This document shows positions 33,504-42,972 of a stretch of 64,000 nucleotides of DNA, piece by piece; position 1 is the stretch's first letter; the number at the start of each line of letters is the position of its first letter. Both the position numbers and the translations under genes were made by a program. Origin of the DNA: Gammaproteobacteria bacterium (GTDB lineage: Bacteria; Pseudomonadota; Gammaproteobacteria; DSM-16500); NCBI GenBank assembly GCA_021325575.1, contig JAJPGW010000010.1, positions 248,001 through 312,000 of the forward strand, read 5' to 3'. Below the pieces are notes generated by a model. It was not told the DNA's origin and made no database searches. It saw nothing but the letters and a program-made list of their open reading frames with translations.

Positions 33504-34049
33504 TTATTGATTGGTTGCAGGTACTGTTGTCGTTGTTGTTGTCGTAGCTGCTGGAGCTGCTGGCGGTGTCGCCATGCTGTTGTCGGTTGCAGCGGGCGCA
33601 ACGGTGGTTGTAGTGGTTGTTGTTGCAGCTGGAGCTGGCATGGTACCGCTAGCCGCTGGTGCAGTTGTGGTTTGCATCGTGGTTGTGGTGGTTGCAGCCG
33701 GTGCAGTAGCAGCGGGTTGTGTTGTGTCGGTTGGAGCTGGCGCTGCAGTTGTTGTAACGGTCGTGCTGGTTTCAGCAACGGGTGTTGGTGCAGCAGGTGC
33801 AGCTGGCGTTGCGGTATTTGCAGCAGCCGGTGTTGTTGTGGTTGTTGTTGTGTTTGCAGCAGGAGCGGTTGGATTCGGTTCTACTGGGGTTGGTGCAGCC
33901 GGTGCAGCAGTTGCTGTGGTTTCAGTAGTGGTTGCATTTTGTGCTGTGGTGTCGGTTGTTCCGGTTCCTTTGTCCCCACCTTTTTGACAAGCGGTCATGC
34001 CGATTACACAAAGACCGATTACTGTAGCTAATAAAAGTTGTTTACGCAT
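33504..34049 (-). CDS. Ala/Thr/Pro-rich lipoprotein
   Basis: A 181-residue protein with a signal peptide and lipobox (MRKQLLLATVIGLCVIGMTAC; Cys21 would be lipidated). The mature part is almost wholly Thr, Ala and Pro in imperfect blocks (TTTTT, APAAPTPV, AAPAPTDT), with no globular domain visible. It is probably an extended, disordered surface or periplasmic linker-like chain, open to slippage. Long open frames on the opposite strand (Val/Ala- and Cys/Gly-rich) are shadows of this composition. It is expected to be exported by Sec and processed by signal peptidase II. The function is unknown. Confidence 0.8.
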   Translation of the reverse strand: MRKQLLLATVIGLCVIGMTACQKGGDKGTGTTDTTAQNATTTETTATAAPAAPTPVEPNPTAPAANTTTTTTTPAAANTATPAAPAAPTPVAETSTTVTTTAAPAPTDTTQPAATAPAATTTTTMQTTTAPAASGTMPAPAATTTTTTTVAPAATDNSMATPPAAPAATTTTTTTVPATNQ

Positions 34050-34165
34050 ATTATTTTTTCCCTTTAAATAAAGTTAATAAAACTGATTAAATCGCGCGCA
34101 GTGGGCATGAACCCAAAAGATATGACATCTTATACTAAATAATTCGTGCTGCAAAGATTTAGTCT

Positions 34166-35500
34166 TTAAAATAAGACAATTACTCGCACTGTTCCTGCCC
34201 ACGAGGGGTTTAATGTGGAGCTTGCCCCGGGTGTTGGAATAAAGGAAAGCACCGGTTCAAGATAAATATTATCGATTACCTTAGCTTGATAATAAGCCTG
34301 ATACATTAATTCCGTCGGGCGAGTAAAGATATTACGATTCAGCCATGCAAATGCAACGCCGGCACCCATTGAGTCATCATTACGGTTAAAAAGTAAACCA
34401 AATGCGGTGAGGCCTGCCCCCACAAATTTTTTCACTGGTAAAACACTCGAATTATTCAAGCCATATTGATAAAAAGATGAAATGCCCGCCGCATTGACTC
34501 CAGGATTTTTATACCACAATCTTTGTGTGCCAAATAAATAAGAACCGGTAGCGCCGCTTTCAGACAGTCCCGGCGTACTTGTAATCAACCCATTTTCACG
34601 CCAGACACCAATGCCGATATCACCCGGCAATTGATTCCGACCCAGTAACCAAGCGAGTCCGGTTTCTGCGATATGAAAGTAATTTCCATTTAAGGTTGGC
34701 GATTCTTTCATTCCAGTTTGTTTTTGTTGCGCTAAATTGCCATCATAAACCCCGTAACTTAAGTACCATTGTTTGACGGGTTCAAAACTGAGAAGTACAC
34801 CATACGCTGAATTATAATATCCCGGTATCATGCCTAACATCGAAGAATTCAAAAATAACGGCGTATAAATTAATCCACTCACCGCAGGAATCGCCAGGTG
34901 TTCATCGGTGAGCGCAACCGGTTTTGAAACATTGCCAAAATCTTCTGTTGTCACCATTTTTCCAATTTTTGCGATTAATTTTTTATTAAAAAATTCTTGT
35001 CTAAACCACAATTGGTAAAGCTCAGAGCGACTTAACGGACGTGGCCCCGGCAAACTATTGTAACCTTGCACACTGCCGGCTTGCAGATTGCTTTGTTGTG
35101 CATGAAGATGTAAAAATTCCGCGCCAAATAAACCGCCTTTCCAATTCATCATTTTTTCGGTATCAACATTCAAGCCCAGTAATAATGAACTGTTGTAAGT
35201 CCATCTTTTTGCATTTGGAATTCCGCCTGAAAATAAATTATTAGCATCACCAAGCCATGTTCCGCCAATTCGTATGCCGTGATCATTTTGAATGCCGAGT
35301 TTATGTTGAATATAATCTTGTAGTGCGCCGGATCCTGTTACAATATTAACCGCGGCGGGATTTGAGCTAATCCCTGTTTTGGGTTGATTGCTGTATTCTG
35401 ACAAAGTATCGGTATCGTTATTCGACGCAGCGTGAACTATTCCAATAAAAAATCCACAAAAAAGCGCGATTAAAATCCGTTGTGTTATTTTATTCAACAT
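34166..35500 (-). CDS. OprB-family carbohydrate-selective porin
   Basis: A 444-residue outer-membrane protein with a signal peptide (MLNKITQRILIALFCGFFIGIVHA cut before AS). The mature part has OprB traits: LGIRIGGTWLGDANNLFSGG-like start, QQSNLQAGSVQGYNSLPGPRPLSRSELYQLWFRQEF, GYYNSAYGVLLSFEP and alternating aromatic barrel strands up to the terminal ...TVRVIVLF, ending in Phe as barrel proteins do. Members of the family admit sugars or other small solutes. It lies downstream of two exported proteins on the same strand and overlaps the upstream one by seven bases, so the three form an operon. Confidence 0.85.
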   Translation of the reverse strand: MLNKITQRILIALFCGFFIGIVHAASNNDTDTLSEYSNQPKTGISSNPAAVNIVTGSGALQDYIQHKLGIQNDHGIRIGGTWLGDANNLFSGGIPNAKRWTYNSSLLLGLNVDTEKMMNWKGGLFGAEFLHLHAQQSNLQAGSVQGYNSLPGPRPLSRSELYQLWFRQEFFNKKLIAKIGKMVTTEDFGNVSKPVALTDEHLAIPAVSGLIYTPLFLNSSMLGMIPGYYNSAYGVLLSFEPVKQWYLSYGVYDGNLAQQKQTGMKESPTLNGNYFHIAETGLAWLLGRNQLPGDIGIGVWRENGLITSTPGLSESGATGSYLFGTQRLWYKNPGVNAAGISSFYQYGLNNSSVLPVKKFVGAGLTAFGLLFNRNDDSMGAGVAFAWLNRNIFTRPTELMYQAYYQAKVIDNIYLEPVLSFIPTPGASSTLNPSWAGTVRVIVLF

Positions 35501-35892
35501 CCCATTCCTGTCATCAGCACACGCGGAATTAAATAATCTGCCGTTAAGGAATACGTTTTATTCGGCACGATATCAACCCAATTGGTCAGTAAATCCGGCT
35601 CACGGTCTTTTGACCAAACCAGTATTCTAAAATATTGCGCTTTTTTAGGAATGGTTAAAATAATTTTTCCCGTTTGTGTTAGCCTTTGCAATGATTTCGG
35701 ATTTATTTTTTTTCCCTGCAGAATAAGTTGATTATTTTCTTCAGCGTCTTTCGCAGAAGTCGCCCACTGAATAGTCATGCGAGATTTTTTTTCAGTAAGA
35801 AAATGGGTGGCTTGATTATTTAATATAAAAGTCGCTGCCCATCCAGTCGTTGCAAATAACAACGAGAAAAAAAATAAAATAATTTTTGTCAT
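35494..35892 (-). CDS. small secreted hypothetical protein
   Basis: About 132 residues, with a signal peptide MTKIILFFFSLLFATTGWA cut before ATF. The mature part, about 110 residues, is predicted beta-rich (FILNNQATHFL, RMTIQWATSA, KIILTIPKKAQYFRILVWSK, NWVDIVPNKTYSLTADYLI) and may be an Ig-like periplasmic domain. A family cannot be named. I chose the ATG at 35892 because it starts the signal peptide; the longer frame adds 15 unlikely residues. It sits between the exported amidase and the porin, overlapping the latter, so a shared periplasmic task is likely. Confidence 0.7.
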   Translation of the reverse strand: MTKIILFFFSLLFATTGWAATFILNNQATHFLTEKKSRMTIQWATSAKDAEENNQLILQGKKINPKSLQRLTQTGKIILTIPKKAQYFRILVWSKDREPDLLTNWVDIVPNKTYSLTADYLIPRVLMTGMGC

Positions 35893-35903
35893 GTTATCGC
35901 TCG

Positions 35904-37106
35904 TTACTGAACCGTGATTCCTTCTTGTGGAACACAATTAGCGGGCCCATCCATTTTAGGTGCTTGTAAGGGAAAAGTCCCAGCTGAACTCAGCGTGGTT
36001 TTTTTACCCAGTCGTTTAAAAACATTTTTTGGAATATGCACGCTGACATGTTTGATCACATTGACGGCTTCAGGAATTTCAAAATCGCCGACCATACTTA
36101 AAAATTGATAACTTTCTTCACGCGTAAGACCTTGCGTACGCACTAAAAAATCAATCGCGTTACGCGAAGCGAGTTTCATGGCTTCAAATAAATCGACATT
36201 TAAACCCGTAATAATCCATTCATTGGCATTTTCTGTAATGGGCCAAGTGAATGCATCGCCGCCTTTTCGTTTGGTTTTATCAAAGACACCTTCTGCGCGC
36301 AGATCTTTCCTGACAATAAATTGCAGCGTGATTCCCTTGTATGAAGTTTCGAGGGCTGTGATGTCAATTTCCCCATTGCTTTGCATCGCGTGCGAATCAC
36401 CCGTCCAAACGAGCGCACCTTTTTGGAAAACAGGCAGATAAAGAATGGCACCCGCTTGTAATTCTGGCTCATCCAAATTGCCGCCAAAAGGTCCAGGTGG
36501 AACCGAATTAAATTGTCCAGCAACCGGTTGTGCGGCTGAATTTTCAATATTCACCGGCCAGCCCATCGGCCAATCGGTTGGAGGCGCGACAGCGATGATT
36601 CCTGGAAAAGGCTTTAGTTTTAAGCAAATGCCTTTTGCAAATTCTGTCGTATTGTCTTTTTTGTCATATTTGAAATATTTGATTTGTGGCTTGGTAAATT
36701 CCGATAAAATTCCCTGTGTCGGACTTAAAAAGTTATAACCAAAGTCATTTAATTCAATTTTCAGAATACGAATTTCCAACACATCGCCCGGTTCCGCGCC
36801 TTCGACATAAACAGGACCCGTCAGTGTATGCATGCCGCGTCTTTTCTGAATATCATGATCGGCATAAAATTTTGCAACTTCGGCAGGTGTTGTTTTGTTG
36901 TATACCATTTCATGTAAACAACTATTCCATGTTTCGAGTGTAACGGTGTCACCGGAATGCACTTTTATGACGGGAGGTTGATCTAGAGAAAAAAGTCCTA
37001 AGTTAGTGGTTTTAGAATTGGCTGGGACATTAAAGGTTTCTGCTAATGCGAGGGAAGCATGAGCCGCGACGATAAGCAGTGCGAGCAGTCGGATTTTTTT
37101 AAACAT
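35904..37106 (-). CDS. exported acetamidase/formamidase family protein
   Basis: A 400-residue protein of the FmdA/AmdA family, which hydrolyses short-chain amides to ammonia and acid. Unusually it has a signal peptide (MFKKIRLLALLIVAAHASLALA), so the enzyme should be periplasmic. The family core is seen in IKVHSGDTVTLETWNSC, GPVYVEGAEPGDVLEIRILKIEL, FGYNFLSPTQG, the central GGNLDEPELQAGAILYLPVFQKGALVWTGDSHAMQSNGEI and the C-terminal AIDFLVRTQGLTREESYQFLSMVGDFEI. The central segment carries the conserved metal/catalytic acidic and histidine residues. First gene of an operon with the small secreted protein and the porin. Confidence 0.9.
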   Translation of the reverse strand: MFKKIRLLALLIVAAHASLALAETFNVPANSKTTNLGLFSLDQPPVIKVHSGDTVTLETWNSCLHEMVYNKTTPAEVAKFYADHDIQKRRGMHTLTGPVYVEGAEPGDVLEIRILKIELNDFGYNFLSPTQGILSEFTKPQIKYFKYDKKDNTTEFAKGICLKLKPFPGIIAVAPPTDWPMGWPVNIENSAAQPVAGQFNSVPPGPFGGNLDEPELQAGAILYLPVFQKGALVWTGDSHAMQSNGEIDITALETSYKGITLQFIVRKDLRAEGVFDKTKRKGGDAFTWPITENANEWIITGLNVDLFEAMKLASRNAIDFLVRTQGLTREESYQFLSMVGDFEIPEAVNVIKHVSVHIPKNVFKRLGKKTTLSSAGTFPLQAPKMDGPANCVPQEGITVQ

Positions 37107-37321
37107 TTCCTCTCCTTGTGAAATGAATAAATTATTTTGTAAATCAATAAAGCAATATATATCTAAGTAGATAAAAATACTATAAAAATTAGATTATTTG
37201 TATGCTTAATTGATTATATTGTGACTCAGTTTCGAGAGTTATTAGGTAAAATCTAAATATCCCGTCGTGGTTATGAAATCTTAAATTGACTTTCGCTTAA
37301 ATTAGTGAAGAATACGTCGCT

Positions 37322-38389
37322 ATGACTCAAAACGACCGCTTTCTAAACACCATTTGGCAAAAACCCGTCGATGCAACCCCTGTGTGGATCATGCGTCAGG
37401 CGGGGCGTTATTTGCCGGAATATCGAAAAATCCGTGCAAAAGCGGGTAGTTTTCTGACGCTTTGTAAAACGCCTGAATTGGCGGCGGAAGTGACTTTGCA
37501 GCCTCTGATGCGTTTTCCTCTGGATGCGGCAATTTTATTTTCTGATATTTTGACGATTCCGGATGCGATGGGTTTGGGGCTTTATTTTAAAGAAGGCGAG
37601 GGCCCGGCATTTGAACGACCCGTGCAAACGGCGCGTGATATTCAGGCATTAAGTCCGCCGGATCCTGATCTCAGTTTGCGATATGTATTAGATGCCGTGA
37701 AAATCATCCGGCACGAATTGCAAAATAAAATTCCCTTGATTGGTTTTTGCGGCAGTCCTTGGACGCTTGCAACCTATATGGTCGAAGGCCGTGCCAATAA
37801 ATCTTTTCCCATGATTCAAAAAATGTTACGCGATGATCCGGAAATTTTGCATCATCTTTTGGGTGTACTCGCGCAATCGATCAGTTTGCATCTGAATGCG
37901 CAGATTAAAGCAGGCGTGCAGGCGGTGATGATTTTTGACACCTGGGGCGGGATGCTCGAAACTCAGGATTATTTGTTATTTTCGTTAAATTATATTCAAA
38001 AAATTATCGCAAATCTCATTCCAGAAAATGCAGGTCATCGTGTTCCCATTATTTTATTCACCAAAGCAGGTGGAAAATGGTTAAACCAAATGGCTGAGAC
38101 GGGCTGTCATGTATTAGGTGTTGACTGGTTAACCAAGCTTTCCGATGCGCGGAAACGTGTGGGACATCAGGTTGCCCTGCAAGGCAATATGAACCCCGCG
38201 ATCCTCAAAGAATCCCCTGAAAAAATCGAACAGGAAGTGGCGCGTATTCTGCAAGAATTTGGGCCTGGATCTGGCCATATTTTTAATTTAGGGCATGGCA
38301 TCACACCCGATATTAATCCCGAAAACGTTGCTGTGATGATTGACGCCGTACATACTTTAAGCCGACAATATCATAATCAGGAATCATGA
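37322..38389 (+). CDS. hemE: uroporphyrinogen decarboxylase
   Basis: Decarboxylates uroporphyrinogen III to coproporphyrinogen III in heme synthesis, cytoplasmic. 355 residues: [16 protein letters not shown] at the N-terminus with the conserved arginines, [45 protein letters not shown] with Tyr/Ser-region neighbours, [11 protein letters not shown] and [19 protein letters not shown]. All family signatures are present. A TTGACT hexamer lies 36 bases upstream of the ATG, but the -10 is weak and no clear ribosome site is seen. It supplies heme for the oxidase cluster at the end of the window. Confidence 0.97.
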   Translation: MTQNDRFLNTIWQKPVDATPVWIMRQAGRYLPEYRKIRAKAGSFLTLCKTPELAAEVTLQPLMRFPLDAAILFSDILTIPDAMGLGLYFKEGEGPAFERPVQTARDIQALSPPDPDLSLRYVLDAVKIIRHELQNKIPLIGFCGSPWTLATYMVEGRANKSFPMIQKMLRDDPEILHHLLGVLAQSISLHLNAQIKAGVQAVMIFDTWGGMLETQDYLLFSLNYIQKIIANLIPENAGHRVPIILFTKAGGKWLNQMAETGCHVLGVDWLTKLSDARKRVGHQVALQGNMNPAILKESPEKIEQEVARILQEFGPGSGHIFNLGHGITPDINPENVAVMIDAVHTLSRQYHNQES

Positions 38390-38402
38390 ACAGGGAATTT
38401 TC

Positions 38403-39365
38403 ATGAGCGAAGAAACCTTCAAGCCAGCCTGGTGGTTGCGGAATCCGCATCTGCAAACACTCTGGCCTACCTTATGTCGGCCCGCTATTAAAAATTTGCC
38501 TTTGCAACATGAGCGATTTGAATTGCCCGATGGGGATTTTGTCGATCTCAATTGGGTTGGGGCAGGCACGGGTCCTATTGTTTTATTGTTGCATGGTTTT
38601 GAAGGTTCCATCGAATCCCATTATGCTAAAGGCATGCTACAAGTCATTAAACAAAATGGCTGGCGCGGCGTGTTCATGCATTTTCGCGGTTGCAGTGGTG
38701 AACCGAATCGTCTGCCGAAAAGCTATCACTCGGGTGAAACGGGTGATGTGCATACGGTCATGGCTGCCTTACGTCAACGCGAACCCGATACCCGATTTGC
38801 AGCCGTGGGTTTTTCCTTGGGTGGAAATGTATTACTAAAATGGTTAGGAGAGACCGGAAACGATAATTTTCTTTCTGCAGCGGTTGCGGTTTCAGTTCCC
38901 TTTGAATTACATAATTCTGCTACTCGCATAGGACAAGGATTTTCACAGCTTTATCAATGGTATTTTTTAAAATGTTTGCGCGATCGACTAGAAGATAAAT
39001 TTCAAAAAGTCCCGCCACAAATTAACTATCCGCCATTATCTGAGTTGCGTACCATCAAAGATTTTGATGATAAAATCACGGCGCCCTTACACGGATTTAA
39101 TGGTGTGCATGACTACTATAATAAATCCAGCAGCCGACAATACTTAAAAAATATTCGCGTGCCCACTTTATTATTGAACGCGAAAGATGATCCCTTTATG
39201 ACGGAAGATGTCATTCCAAGGCCCCAAGAGCTTTCTCCCGCGGTCAAATTAGAAGTTACGGAAGCAGGCGGTCATGTGGGTTTTGTCGCCGGCAATTTTC
39301 CGTGGCGGCCAGAATACTGGTTAGAAAAACGCGTACCTCGTTTTTTGCAGGAAAATTTACTCTAG
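38403..39365 (+). CDS. YheT-family alpha/beta hydrolase
   Basis: A 320-residue hydrolase of the AB-hydrolase YheT group (hydrolytic esterase-like, substrate unknown). FKPAWWLRNPHLQTLWPTL is the family N-terminus; LLLHGFEGSIESHYAKGM is the oxyanion-side HG motif; VGFSLGGNVLLKWLGE contains the nucleophilic serine (G-F-S-L-G); LLLNAKDDPFM and EAGGHVGFV hold the acid and histidine. It begins 13 bases after hemE on the same strand and is followed after nine bases by the ribonucleotide reductase gene, so the three are probably cotranscribed. Confidence 0.92.
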   Translation: MSEETFKPAWWLRNPHLQTLWPTLCRPAIKNLPLQHERFELPDGDFVDLNWVGAGTGPIVLLLHGFEGSIESHYAKGMLQVIKQNGWRGVFMHFRGCSGEPNRLPKSYHSGETGDVHTVMAALRQREPDTRFAAVGFSLGGNVLLKWLGETGNDNFLSAAVAVSVPFELHNSATRIGQGFSQLYQWYFLKCLRDRLEDKFQKVPPQINYPPLSELRTIKDFDDKITAPLHGFNGVHDYYNKSSSRQYLKNIRVPTLLLNAKDDPFMTEDVIPRPQELSPAVKLEVTEAGGHVGFVAGNFPWRPEYWLEKRVPRFLQENLL

Positions 39366-39374
39366 GAGTGTTAC

Positions 39375-41102
39375 GTGCCCATTTTTGTTGAACCGATTTC
39401 TGAAAAAATCTGGGACATCAAATATCGCTATCGCAATCTAGATCAGATTTATGATCAAACCATCGAAGACACGTGGTCACGTGTTGCGAAAGCAGTCGCA
39501 AGCGCAGAAAAAAAATCCGACAGAAAATTTTGGCAATCTGAATTTTATCAGACATTAGAAAATTTTCAGTTTTTACCCGGTGGTCGTATAATAGCCGGTG
39601 CTGGAACCAAACATGATGTAACGTTATTTAATTGTTTTGTGATGCCAGTTGAAGATTCGCTACCGGATATTTTTAATGGACTGAAAGAAGGCGCGCTGAC
39701 TCTGCAAGAAGGCGGCGGAATTGGGTATGATTTTTCGACCTTACGTCCAGCCGGTTTTCCAGTAAAACACACAGGATCTTCGGCATCCGGCCCCATTTCG
39801 TTTATGCGCATCTGGAATGCGATGTGCGCGACCATGTTATCAACCGGCGCGCGACGCGGTGCCATGATGGGGATTTTGCGTTGTGATCATCCTGATATCG
39901 AAGAATTTATTACCGCAAAATCGGATCCGCATGAATTGCGACATTTTAATGTTTCAGTGCTCGTGACTGATAAATTCATGCGCGCAGTAAAAAATAATAG
40001 TGAATGGAAACTTATTTTTGGAAATTCGGTTGTTAAAAAAATTAAAGCGCGTGCCCTTTGGGAAAAAATCATTCGATCCGCGTACGATTATGCAGAGCCA
40101 GGTGTTATTTTTGAAGATACGATTAATAAGCAAAATAATTTGTGGTATCGAGAATGGATCCATGCAACAAATCCGTGCGGTGAAATTCCTTTGCCGTCTT
40201 ATGGTGCATGTAATTTAGGGTCAATAAATTTAACGCAATTTATTTTAAATCCTTTTAGTGAAAAAGCCGCAATCGATTGGCATAAATTGCAAAAAACAAC
40301 AGAAATTGCCGCGCGATTTTTAGATAATGTGATTGATGTATCACGATATCCTCTTCAAGCCCAAAAGAAAGAAGCATTTAACACTCGCCGAATTGGCTTA
40401 GGTATCACAGGTCTTGCCGATGCCTTAGTGATGCTTGGATTGCATTATGGCGAAAAAGATTCAGTGAATGTGGCGCGCCGGATTATCAAAACAATTTCTG
40501 ATGTGTCTTGGCAGGTTTCAATTGATCTTGCAAAAACACGTGACGTCTTTCCATTTTTTGAAAAGAAAAAATATTTGCAAAGCCATTTTGTGAAAAAACT
40601 TCCTGAACACGTTCGACGAGAAATCCAGAAAAAAGGCGTGCGAAACAGTCATCACAATGCGATTGCGCCAACGGGTACAATCAGTTTACTTGCCAATAAT
40701 GTTTCGAATGGCATTGAGCCCATTTTTAGTTCGCATTATGAACGACGAGTGCGTGCGGCAAATCAAGAAGTGCTGACATTTTCAGTGACAGATTATGCAT
40801 TACGACACTGGCGCGAAAAAAATAAAACCGGATTGCCGACTGCGTGGCAAGATGCGCAATCGCTGCAACCTATGGATCATTTGCAAATGCAGGCTGCATT
40901 ACAGCCTTATATTGATAATGCGATTTCAAAAACAATTAATATTCCAGAAAATTTTCCATTTGAAAAGTTAATGGAAGTCTACACCGAAGCGTATCATTTA
41001 GGCTTAAAAGGCTGCACGGTGTTTCGTCCAAATCCAGTTACCGGCAATGTTTTGTCCGTTGTAAAACCCGAAGAAGATGTCGATCGGTGCTGTCAGGCAT
41101 AA
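39375..41102 (+). CDS. adenosylcobalamin-dependent ribonucleotide reductase (class II)
   Basis: Reduces ribonucleotides to deoxyribonucleotides using a radical made from adenosylcobalamin, independent of oxygen. 575 residues, starting at a GTG ten bases after the preceding stop. Seen: FLPGGRIIAGAG, FNCFVMPVEDSLPDIF with the first redox cysteine, LQEGGGIGYDFSTLRP, STGARRGAMMGILR, the active-site NPCGEIPLPSYGACNLGSINL, and HNAIAPTGTISLLANNVSNGIEPIF. The radical cysteine lies in NPCGEIPL. A double cysteine near the C-terminus (DRCCQA) would re-reduce the active site. The last ten bases overlap the 3' end of the opposite-strand membrane protein gene. Confidence 0.92.
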   Translation: MPIFVEPISEKIWDIKYRYRNLDQIYDQTIEDTWSRVAKAVASAEKKSDRKFWQSEFYQTLENFQFLPGGRIIAGAGTKHDVTLFNCFVMPVEDSLPDIFNGLKEGALTLQEGGGIGYDFSTLRPAGFPVKHTGSSASGPISFMRIWNAMCATMLSTGARRGAMMGILRCDHPDIEEFITAKSDPHELRHFNVSVLVTDKFMRAVKNNSEWKLIFGNSVVKKIKARALWEKIIRSAYDYAEPGVIFEDTINKQNNLWYREWIHATNPCGEIPLPSYGACNLGSINLTQFILNPFSEKAAIDWHKLQKTTEIAARFLDNVIDVSRYPLQAQKKEAFNTRRIGLGITGLADALVMLGLHYGEKDSVNVARRIIKTISDVSWQVSIDLAKTRDVFPFFEKKKYLQSHFVKKLPEHVRREIQKKGVRNSHHNAIAPTGTISLLANNVSNGIEPIFSSHYERRVRAANQEVLTFSVTDYALRHWREKNKTGLPTAWQDAQSLQPMDHLQMQAALQPYIDNAISKTINIPENFPFEKLMEVYTEAYHLGLKGCTVFRPNPVTGNVLSVVKPEEDVDRCCQA

Positions 41103-42964
41103 ACCAATGCTTTTTTGTCTTTGTTTTCAATTTCGAAAGGCGCGAGGGGTGCGGGTCTAAATAAAGCACGTGAAGTAGGGTGGCCATAATGTGATGGTTC
41201 CGGTTTTTTTTCTTCTTTTGCTTCCGTCACTTCAGGGGAGCCAAATCTTGCCAGCATGGTTTTTTCCACTTTTTCGCCATTAAAATTCATTAATGTCAGC
41301 ATGCGGTCGAAAGCAAGAATCAGGAAAAAAAGTTTAAATTCAGGACTAATATCAGGAGCGGCGCCCAACATATTCATCATGTCACATGCGGCAGAGTCCA
41401 ATACCAACATTCGGGAAGCGCGTATCACCCATTTGTCATGGTTCGTCATTGGGGCTAAGGCTTTCGTTGCTCCTTCTTTTCTTTCTAATTTTGCAATTGC
41501 CGCAAGATTCATGTTTCGGTCAATATTGGCCTTAGCGCCCGCGACTGAAAAAATGAAACAAGCTGCCAGCATCAGTATATTAGCGAGCGAAGGATCCAGA
41601 ATAGTGAATACAGTGAGAGCAATTCCGACCGAACTTCGAAAAAACGTTTGAACCATGCCAACCGGTGATTCTTTGGCTAAACCGAAAAACCCGCGTTCCG
41701 ACACGACTGCCTGTTGTGCTTCTTTTATTTTAGCGGCGATTTTTTCTTCTTTTTTTTCAAGAAGCGTCGCAATTGCCGGATCTTTTGCAATCAATTGGCG
41801 TAAATCATCAGGCGGTTTAAGATAGCGTTTATAAATTCGCGTGTGATAAACAGGAACGGTTCGAGCGAGGGACATGATTGCTGATGCAATGCCCAGTTCA
41901 TTTGCGGTATTTAAAGGCACACCAAAACTCTGCGCGGTTTTTGTTCCAAGATATAAATAATACGCCAGCGTTAACAAAATAATCGTAGAACCGGATTCCG
42001 CGCCAATTTGTAGAACGGCAGACAATTCCCGATCACAAAAAAATTTTTTTAATAACCAAGGCCATTTGTTTCCCAAAAAAAATTGATAAAGCCCTTCGCG
42101 AGCTTCGGTATTGGTGTAGCGAGCCATATAAAAATTACCAATGGTAAGCACGATGGCAGTCAAAAATAAAGTAGCACCCCAGGGAATCATATTGATAAAT
42201 CCAAGCAGCACCGTAATCATCGAAAGAGAATTGGTTCCATAAAGCGCTACTTCAAAAATTTTATCAAAAAGCGACCGAATAAAAGATTTTCCGGTTTCTG
42301 GTTCCTTTAAGACATGATCCAATGTGCACAAGACCGCTTCTTTGATGGCCAAAAACACTAGCATATAGGTTAAAACATCCAGAATACCCATGATGATCCC
42401 AAGCGGCACCCCGATGGAGGTGGGAACACGCGCTGTGCTGCTAAACAAGCTCACTATTGCTTGTAATCCTTCTAAACCTGTCGTTGCGACAAAAGCAATA
42501 AAGCCGAAATTCAATGAAATGGCAATCGACAAACAATATTGAAATGCTTTAAATGTTTTGAAATGTTTATCCAATAACTTTTCCAAATCTTCCTGGTTTT
42601 TAATGCCAAAGTGTTTATATTTTTTTATTAATTCATCGATTTCGGCTTTTTTAAAATTTTTGAAATAATTTTGTTTGGGCTGATATTTAGGTTTGGGTTT
42701 TTCTTCCGGTTGTGGTTCTGCAAAGTGAAAAGTGACGAATTCTGGATTATCATCGTCTTCTTCATCCTGATCTTGAATATCAATTTTGACTTCTTTTCTT
42801 TCGGGTTTTACTGCTGGTGCAGGTGGCAGGCGTTTTAACGTGCTATCCAGAATTGTTTCAGCTTCAAGCTGCGCCAATGTTTGAACTAAAATATCCTCGG
42901 GATCATCGACGTGGAGTGTGAGTGGCGATGCTATTCCATTCAAATTGTGTTTCGTCGTGTGCAT
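41093..42964 (-). CDS. large multi-membrane hypothetical protein, candidate effector
   Basis: A 623-residue protein of unknown family. Residues 1-115 are hydrophilic and acidic (IDIQDQDEEDDDNPEF) with Pro-rich linkers. About seven to nine membrane segments follow (near residues 140-165, 180-215, 240-290, 330-350 and 445-490). Between them lie charged loops, including a helical KKEEKIAAKIKEAQQAV stretch. Near the C-terminus is an acidic block, EVTEAKEEKKPEP, about 35 residues from the end. Such an E-block is a known help for translocation by Dot/Icm-type secretion systems. The protein starts 8 bases after the toxin gene on the same strand. Membrane insertion is clear; secretion is inference. 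Confidence 0.75.
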   Translation of the reverse strand: MHTTKHNLNGIASPLTLHVDDPEDILVQTLAQLEAETILDSTLKRLPPAPAVKPERKEVKIDIQDQDEEDDDNPEFVTFHFAEPQPEEKPKPKYQPKQNYFKNFKKAEIDELIKKYKHFGIKNQEDLEKLLDKHFKTFKAFQYCLSIAISLNFGFIAFVATTGLEGLQAIVSLFSSTARVPTSIGVPLGIIMGILDVLTYMLVFLAIKEAVLCTLDHVLKEPETGKSFIRSLFDKIFEVALYGTNSLSMITVLLGFINMIPWGATLFLTAIVLTIGNFYMARYTNTEAREGLYQFFLGNKWPWLLKKFFCDRELSAVLQIGAESGSTIILLTLAYYLYLGTKTAQSFGVPLNTANELGIASAIMSLARTVPVYHTRIYKRYLKPPDDLRQLIAKDPAIATLLEKKEEKIAAKIKEAQQAVVSERGFFGLAKESPVGMVQTFFRSSVGIALTVFTILDPSLANILMLAACFIFSVAGAKANIDRNMNLAAIAKLERKEGATKALAPMTNHDKWVIRASRMLVLDSAACDMMNMLGAAPDISPEFKLFFLILAFDRMLTLMNFNGEKVEKTMLARFGSPEVTEAKEEKKPEPSHYGHPTSRALFRPAPLAPFEIENKDKKALVYA

Positions 42965-42972
42965 ATTTTTTT

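Noticed and set aside
33507-34031. Long Val/Ala-rich and Cys/Gly-rich frames opposite the Thr/Ala-rich lipoprotein
   Set aside because: Shadow frames of a low-complexity ACN/GCN codon tract; the minus-strand frame has the signal peptide and lipobox.
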